NCBI GenBank assembly: GCA_023313575.1
Contig: JAJTTP010000072.1
Location: forward strand, 1-10,467
Source: Eutypella sp. D-1
Lineage: Eukaryota; Ascomycota; Sordariomycetes; Xylariales; Diatrypaceae
Length of the DNA stretch: 10,467 bases
Direction: 5' to 3'
Shown: positions 7,562 through 10,467 of the stretch, one piece after another
Layout of the letters: each line of letters starts with the position of its first letter
How positions within the stretch are numbered: the first letter of the stretch is position 1
Program-made: the position numbers and the translations under genes
Notes under the pieces: model-generated
Databases searched by the model: none
The model's input: the letters and a program-made list of their open reading frames with translations, nothing else
Told to the model about the DNA's origin: nothing

Positions 7562-7599
7562 AATTGCACGAGGAGGGAAGGGAGGGTGCGAAATAGCCA

Positions 7600-7900
7600 T
7601 ACTTATCAAATGCTTTTTGTGCGTGCCTACGAAGTTGGCGGCGGGCAACATTAGACTTTTTATTTTTCAGATGTTATTTAAGTCTTAAATAAAAATCTTT
7701 TGCACCTCCGATATATTGATTACCATTGACCGTATTAATAAAAGAATAAATACCCCTTTATCTTTTAATATTATTCTAGAAGATTTAACACAATCTTCAT
7801 TATTTAGATTATTAATAGTAAAAATAGGAACAGGAGATAGATCAGATGATTGTGGATCTGATTTTTAAGTAGAATAATATCTATAACTAGCTACCGCACT
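7600..7900 (-). pseudogene. N-terminal half of GIY-YIG homing endonuclease, copy A
   Basis: From about 7900 the frame reads SYRYYST, a TAA, and SDPQSSDLSPVPIFTINN, parallel to YSTSPVIEKG and PDPQPILTLDL of copy B. SSRIILKDKG follows, and after a two-base shift the nuclease core reads GIYSFINTVNGNQYIGGAKD with FYLRLK. A TAA stands where Gln is expected before HLKNKKSNVA. After a 24-base GC-rich insertion (7620-7643) the family sequence resumes as QKAFDKYG and then ends abruptly near 7600. The C-terminal NUMOD1 part of this gene is most likely the fragment at 6430-6290. Copies A and B differ at many positions (NQYIGGAKD against KRYIGSA.D), so they are not a recent duplication. Confidence 0.85.
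7620..7643. mobile_element. 24-base GC-rich in-frame insertion in the GIY-YIG gene
   Basis: Copy B and the family read SNVA-L-QKAF. Copy A has SNVA, then eight GC-rich codons (RRQLRRHA), then QKAF. The insert is 24 bases, mostly G and C, and carries CTACGAAGT on the plus strand. The same motif recurs elsewhere in the window. It looks like a small mobile GC cluster. Confidence 0.65.
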
Positions 7901-7976
7901 AACTTTCAATCTAGATATAATATAAAGATAACCTGTTTGAACTAAGTAGTTCACACCTAAGGTAGTAACAGGATAG

Positions 7977-8016
7977 TTCATTTTTAAAGATGATTTCATT
8001 TTTAAAGATGATTTCA
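7977..8016. repeat. Tandem repeat, 18-base unit, two full copies
   Basis: The unit TTCATTTTTAAAGATGAT is perfectly repeated at 7977-7994 and 7995-8012, followed by TTCA. It lies in the intron just after the core. Confidence 0.92.
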
Positions 8017-8040
8017 GGTTTTTTTTTTTGCATTTTCATA

Positions 8041-8202
8041 CAAATTTGGACTATACCTTATTTAATATAAATACTTATATTAAATGATCACGTCTAGCCT
8101 CTGAAGGTTTTAACATAATATGTTAACTTCCCTGCTGATTATCCTATTCTCAAAGAAGTTTCCAGCAATTTGTGATCTTTAGTGAGACCAAATCATATTA
8201 GT
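8041..8202 (-). ncRNA. Group I intron catalytic core, second nad1 intron
   Basis: On the minus strand AATTGCTGGAAACTT (8171-8157) and AATCAGCAGGGAAGTT (8140-8125) form the P4-P5-P6 type core segments. AGAGGCTAGACG and GGTATAGTCC supply the two P7 strands (near 8103-8090 and 8058-8049), with GGCTA pairing to TAGTCC through one G-T pair. The core begins only about 30 bases after the 5' splice site. The subgroup was not determined. Confidence 0.82.
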
Positions 8203-8450
8203 AGCCTCAGCCAAGTCAAAGGGTGGACGGTTGGTCTCGGCTATAGATCCTATAAAAAATATTATAAATATAGGTAATAATGGCAATACAAATCAAACAG
8301 CTCTTTGTGATTCTACATTAACAGTCAGATTTAAACTACCTGTCAACATAATAACCAATAACAAAGCAGAACTTAATATTAATTCATAACTAATTAATTG
8401 AGCAGTACTTCTAAGAGATCCTAAAAAGGCATATTTACTATTAGCACTTC
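8203..8450 (-). CDS. nad1: NADH dehydrogenase subunit 1, internal exon
   Basis: This encodes 82 residues of ND1 plus two bases of a split codon: [20 protein letters not shown] at the start, then [20 protein letters not shown] and [14 protein letters not shown] at the end. This is the most conserved part of ND1, next to the quinone site. The exon starts with GA at 8450-8449. Joined to the T that ends a group I upstream exon, this gives TGA, Trp in code 4, as expected from the family's GW before SxNSKY. TGA also encodes the Trp of AVWF. The downstream end at GCT (8203) matches the terminal exon at 5167. The 5' coding part of nad1 lies beyond the window. Confidence 0.95.
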
Positions 8451-8505
8451 CAGATGTTGTTATTTTAATATTTTTTATATATTTTAATATAATCTAATAT
8501 TAATT

Positions 8506-8750
8506 CCACATCTCGCGATGTGGCTCAGACTAAGTCATAATCTATATATCTGTTTTTTATCTCGCCTATCTAAAGGATGTCAGTAAAAAAATTTGGTTTT
8601 TTTTTTAATATGGAGATTTTATGAGGAACCTTGATAAAGTATTATTCTCGGTCCCCCACAAACAAACGACAATTACATAAAAATTATTTATGAGTGTATA
8701 GACCCCGAATGCTCGTGGCAGCAAATTTATATCTGCTAGTCGTTGAACGT
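8506..8750 (-). ncRNA. Group I intron catalytic core, first nad1 intron
   Basis: On the minus strand ACGTTCAACGACTAGCAG (8750-8733) is the typical 5' P7 region and GACTTAGTCTGA (8536-8525) supplies the matching 3' P7 strand (CGACTA with TAGTC). Directly after it CCACATC-GCGA-GATGTGG (8523-8506) forms a 7-bp hairpin capped by a GNRA tetraloop in the position of P9. About 200 bases between the P7 strands hold P3' and an enlarged P8 region. Confidence 0.85.
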
Positions 8751-8874
8751 ACCTATCTATATAACTAGGTTCGCTTCAAGTTGACTTATTAACATAAGTT
8801 ATTCTTGAAATTCCTTCGGTGATTATTATTAATTACTCACGTAATTAATGGGCTTCTGTTATTCTCTTTACCTT

Positions 8875-8910
8875 CATTCAAGGTATATTTACATAAATAT
8901 ACCTTGAATG
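8875..8910. repeat. Perfect 16-bp inverted repeat
   Basis: CATTCAAGGTATATTT (8875-8890) is the exact reverse complement of AAATATACCTTGAATG (8895-8910), with the four-base loop ACAT. It lies in the peripheral part of the first nad1 intron and may be an extended intron helix. Confidence 0.95.
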
Positions 8911-9246
8911 CATGTGACACTCCGGGCTTTGCTACGAAGTACAAATAGTACCCTACCCCCTTTTTGGCCGCCCGCTAAGTACCTAAAAAGGACTACTAAG
9001 TGACTTACTTAGTATTATCACATTTAGCCTCAGCCTCAATATTACATACTAAATTATTTATCTAGATTAAGCACTCTCCTCTTTCCTTGCTGAATAATAA
9101 GGTTACCCCTACGAAGTACCAAAACAAAAGCAAAACATAATATTAATCTATCTTCCTATCTCTCAATGTATATATACCTATTTTATCTATCTATATCCTC
9201 ATTACCAAATTTAGTAAATCCATCAATACCCTTAGTTACAGTACAG

Positions 9247-9463
9247 TTAGATATACCCTTTCTTAATTTTATCTTTTAACTCAGAGCTCATTTCTTTAGT
9301 TAGAAAGTAGACCGTGAGCTTAACTTTTCTTAAGACTACTGGTTTACATCTATCTAAATTTCGATAGATAGTTGATTTAGCTATACCTATATAGCTAACA
9401 ACAGAAAGAATGGAGTCAAAGGGGCGATTGTTTATTAATTCCAGACTATCTGCTTTATGTATT
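9247..9463 (-). pseudogene. Detached NUMOD1 C-terminal module of an intron ORF
   Basis: The frame reads ADSLELINNRPFDSILSVVS, then GIAKSTIYRNLD (a NUMOD1 helix-turn-helix) and VYFLTKEMSSELKDKIKKGY, with a TAA at 9247. It parallels TLELVNNTPFDSLLATADYF of the ORF at 10439-9758 and supplies the kind of tail that ORF lacks. Upstream of 9463 the frame is lost in an AT-rich stretch. It is either the displaced original C-terminus or a leftover of a second related gene. Confidence 0.72.
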
Positions 9464-9757
9464 TTTTTGATTATTTTTATGAGCCGGCACTTAAATTTTG
9501 TAATATTTGTTAATTTAATATATTATAAAATAAAAATAAGTAAAAAAAATTCCTCAGACCTTCGTGTTATAATTACGACTATCACCTATTTGCGGGCTTA
9601 CAGCAAGTAATTGTTTGCTTAACTGTCCGATCCCGGAGGGATACCAAATTTTTACTGAAAAAATAAACTAATCTACCGCTCCTAAATTAAAAAAAAAATT
9701 TATAATTATAAATTGTTTTTAAATTTGAAAAATAAATAAATAATATTTATTTATTTT

Positions 9758-10439
9758 CTAAAAGTAGAAAATTCTTAAAAGAATTTTTAAATCCCTCTCT
9801 TTTTCTCAAAGAGAGGGATTAGCTTTATTGGTATTTACATGACGAGCAATTGTTCGATAGTTGACACAAAAATAATCTGCAGTGGCTAAAAGTGAATCGA
9901 ATGGTGTATTGTTTACTAATTCTAGAGTATTAGCATCATAAACGTAAACTGGAACTTTATGACCCAGTTGTAAATTTCCAGCTTTAACTATAAGAGGTTT
10001 AATTTCTGTGGCACTTAGGGGGTCTAGAATAGACATAAATAGCCTTCGATCCTGCAGTTCCTCCTTTGTCTATAACTAAATCTATAGTTGCTCTAGGAAT
10101 CTGTAAAGCTTTAGCTGCTTTAGTTTTTGAAGCGAAAGGACTGCCTTTTATTAGTTCTAAATTAATAGCATCGTACGCTCAAACTTGAGTACTAATAACT
10201 CGATTCAATAGACCTTTAGGTGTCAGTTTTCTGGATTCTTCGAACACTTGGCTAAAATCAGTAATAGGGTAATTAAAGAACAGTTTTCCTCTATATGGTA
10301 TAGACGTGTTTTTATATCTTAAAATACCGGAAATGGGGTAGGCTAAAGATCGGCTTGCCTCATTACTACTGTATATATAGTAGGTTGGCGATTTTATTCC
10401 TTTTTTGTTCATTCGTAAACATAAAACGAGGATAAACCT
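9758..10439 (-). pseudogene. NUMOD1-type intron ORF, split by a one-base insertion
   Basis: This is the C-terminal part of an intron-encoded protein of the homing endonuclease type. From an ATG at 10412 it reads SPTYYIYSSNEASRSLAYPI, FFNYPITDFSQVFEESRKLT and LLNRVISTQVWAYDAINLEL (TGA as Trp). A first NUMOD1 domain follows (PFASKTKAAKALQIPRATID), then YVYSR. At this point five C in a row (10022-10018) shift the frame. With four, RPLSATEI would continue without a break. The second NUMOD1 domain reads VPVYVYDANTLELVNNTPF and ATADYFCVNYRTIARHVNT. The frame then enters a hairpin and ends at a TAG (9758) with sequence unlike the family. The nuclease domain is not in the window; a stop at 10442-10440 precedes the readable part. 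I cannot tell whether the nuclease was of GIY-YIG or LAGLIDADG type. Confidence 0.8.
9790..9820. repeat. 12-bp perfect hairpin at the end of the NUMOD1 ORF
   Basis: AATCCCTCTCTT (9790-9801) pairs perfectly with AAGAGAGGGATT (9809-9820) across a 7-base loop. The family-like protein sequence of the ORF stops exactly where this hairpin begins, so it may mark an insertion or rearrangement. Confidence 0.85.
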
Positions 10440-10467
10440 CTAGAGTCTTTTCCCCTATTAATTGCTC

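Larger units (their letters stand above)
7146..7600. other. Repeat- and hairpin-rich insertion segment without a clear gene
   Basis: This lies between the break in GIY-YIG copy A and the readable part of HEG3. A minus-strand frame (7332-7108) is open but resembles no family I know; part of it reads SSALSRIDQDEL. The segment holds a long-stem hairpin, a tRNA-like remnant, a two-unit tandem repeat and a purine-rich tract with G-runs GG-A-GGG-AA-GGG-A-GGG (7572-7586). The expected first LAGLIDADG half of HEG3 is not visible here. Confidence 0.55.
5168..8202 (-). other. Second nad1 group I intron (3,035 bases)
   Basis: The boundaries are set by ND1 continuity (FDLAEA to ESELV) and by the group I rules: the upstream exon ends in T (8203) and the intron ends in G (5168). 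The core lies in the first ~160 bases. Everything after it is ORF-derived: a GIY-YIG gene split by a large insertion that includes a LAGLIDADG gene, and a second GIY-YIG gene whose stop lies only about 30 bases from the 3' splice site. The HEGs would therefore sit in a peripheral loop after P7/P9, which is an inference from layout. No HEG in it is intact. Confidence 0.9.
8451..10467 (-). other. First nad1 group I intron, 3' part
   Basis: No ND1 sequence is found upstream of 8450 within the window, so the intron extends past the edge. It ends in G (8451). It contains a frameshifted NUMOD1-type ORF, a second NUMOD1 C-terminus, a hairpin-rich middle part (about 9230-8760) and the core near its 3' end. 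In the hairpin-rich part, besides the 16-bp hairpin listed separately, ATTAATTAC (8828-8836) pairs with GTAATTAAT (8841-8849), and TACTAAGT (8994-9001) pairs with ACTTAGTA (9007-9014). Confidence 0.85.

Noticed and set aside
7451..7651. A minus-strand open frame of 66 codons.
   Set aside because: It is out of frame with the GIY-YIG sequence that runs through part of it, and is otherwise repeats and the purine tract.
9410..9610. A plus-strand open frame of 66 codons.
   Set aside because: It overlaps the minus-strand NUMOD1 tail and an AT-rich tract; its composition looks like chance.
1..10467. CRISPR array, plasmid-type polymerase genes or a defence system.
   Set aside because: No regularly spaced repeats and no such protein motifs were seen; every recognisable protein is a complex I subunit or a homing endonuclease remnant.

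Overview
This window looks like fungal mitochondrial DNA, most likely from a basidiomycete (Agaricomycetes-like). It is AT-rich. It carries intact complex I genes (nad4 and part of nad1), group I introns and many decayed homing endonuclease genes (HEGs). TGA must be read as tryptophan (genetic code 4): the nad1 exons and nearly every HEG remnant hold in-frame TGA at conserved Trp positions. Everything recognisable lies on the minus strand, so the account below runs from high to low coordinates. The species is not identified.

From 10467 to 8451 lies the 3' part of a first nad1 group I intron. It holds a frameshifted NUMOD1-type intron ORF (10439-9758), a second detached NUMOD1 C-terminus (9463-9247) and the catalytic core (P7 strands near 8742-8735 and 8530-8525, and a GNRA-capped P9 hairpin at 8523-8506). 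From 8450 to 8203 is an internal nad1 exon. From 8202 to 5168 is a second nad1 group I intron of about 3 kb. Its core sits at its very 5' end (8202-8041). Behind the core are a GIY-YIG gene split by a roughly 1.2 kb insertion that contains a decayed LAGLIDADG gene, and then a second, separate decayed GIY-YIG gene. The last nad1 exon runs from 5167 to 4679.

After a 132-base AT-rich spacer comes an intact 503-codon nad4 (4546-3035). It is followed at once by a broken LAGLIDADG-NUMOD1 endonuclease gene (3009-1638). A second, decayed copy of only the last ~150 codons of nad4 (1651-1079) comes next, and then another broken LAGLIDADG gene that runs off the window (1086-1). The order host gene, HEG, displaced host C-terminus is what is expected when a mobile HEG inserts and brings its own copy of the downstream coding sequence.

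The HEG remnants are themselves hit by short insertion-like sequences. A GC-rich hairpin occurs in two LAGLIDADG pseudogenes in opposite orientations. A 35-base repeat occurs in two LAGLIDADG pseudogenes, in one case splitting the LAGLIDADG motif itself. A 24-base GC-rich in-frame insertion carrying a CTACGAAGT motif sits in a GIY-YIG gene, and the same motif is scattered elsewhere. The working genes are nad1 and nad4, both membrane subunits of respiratory complex I. The rest is selfish DNA in various stages of decay.
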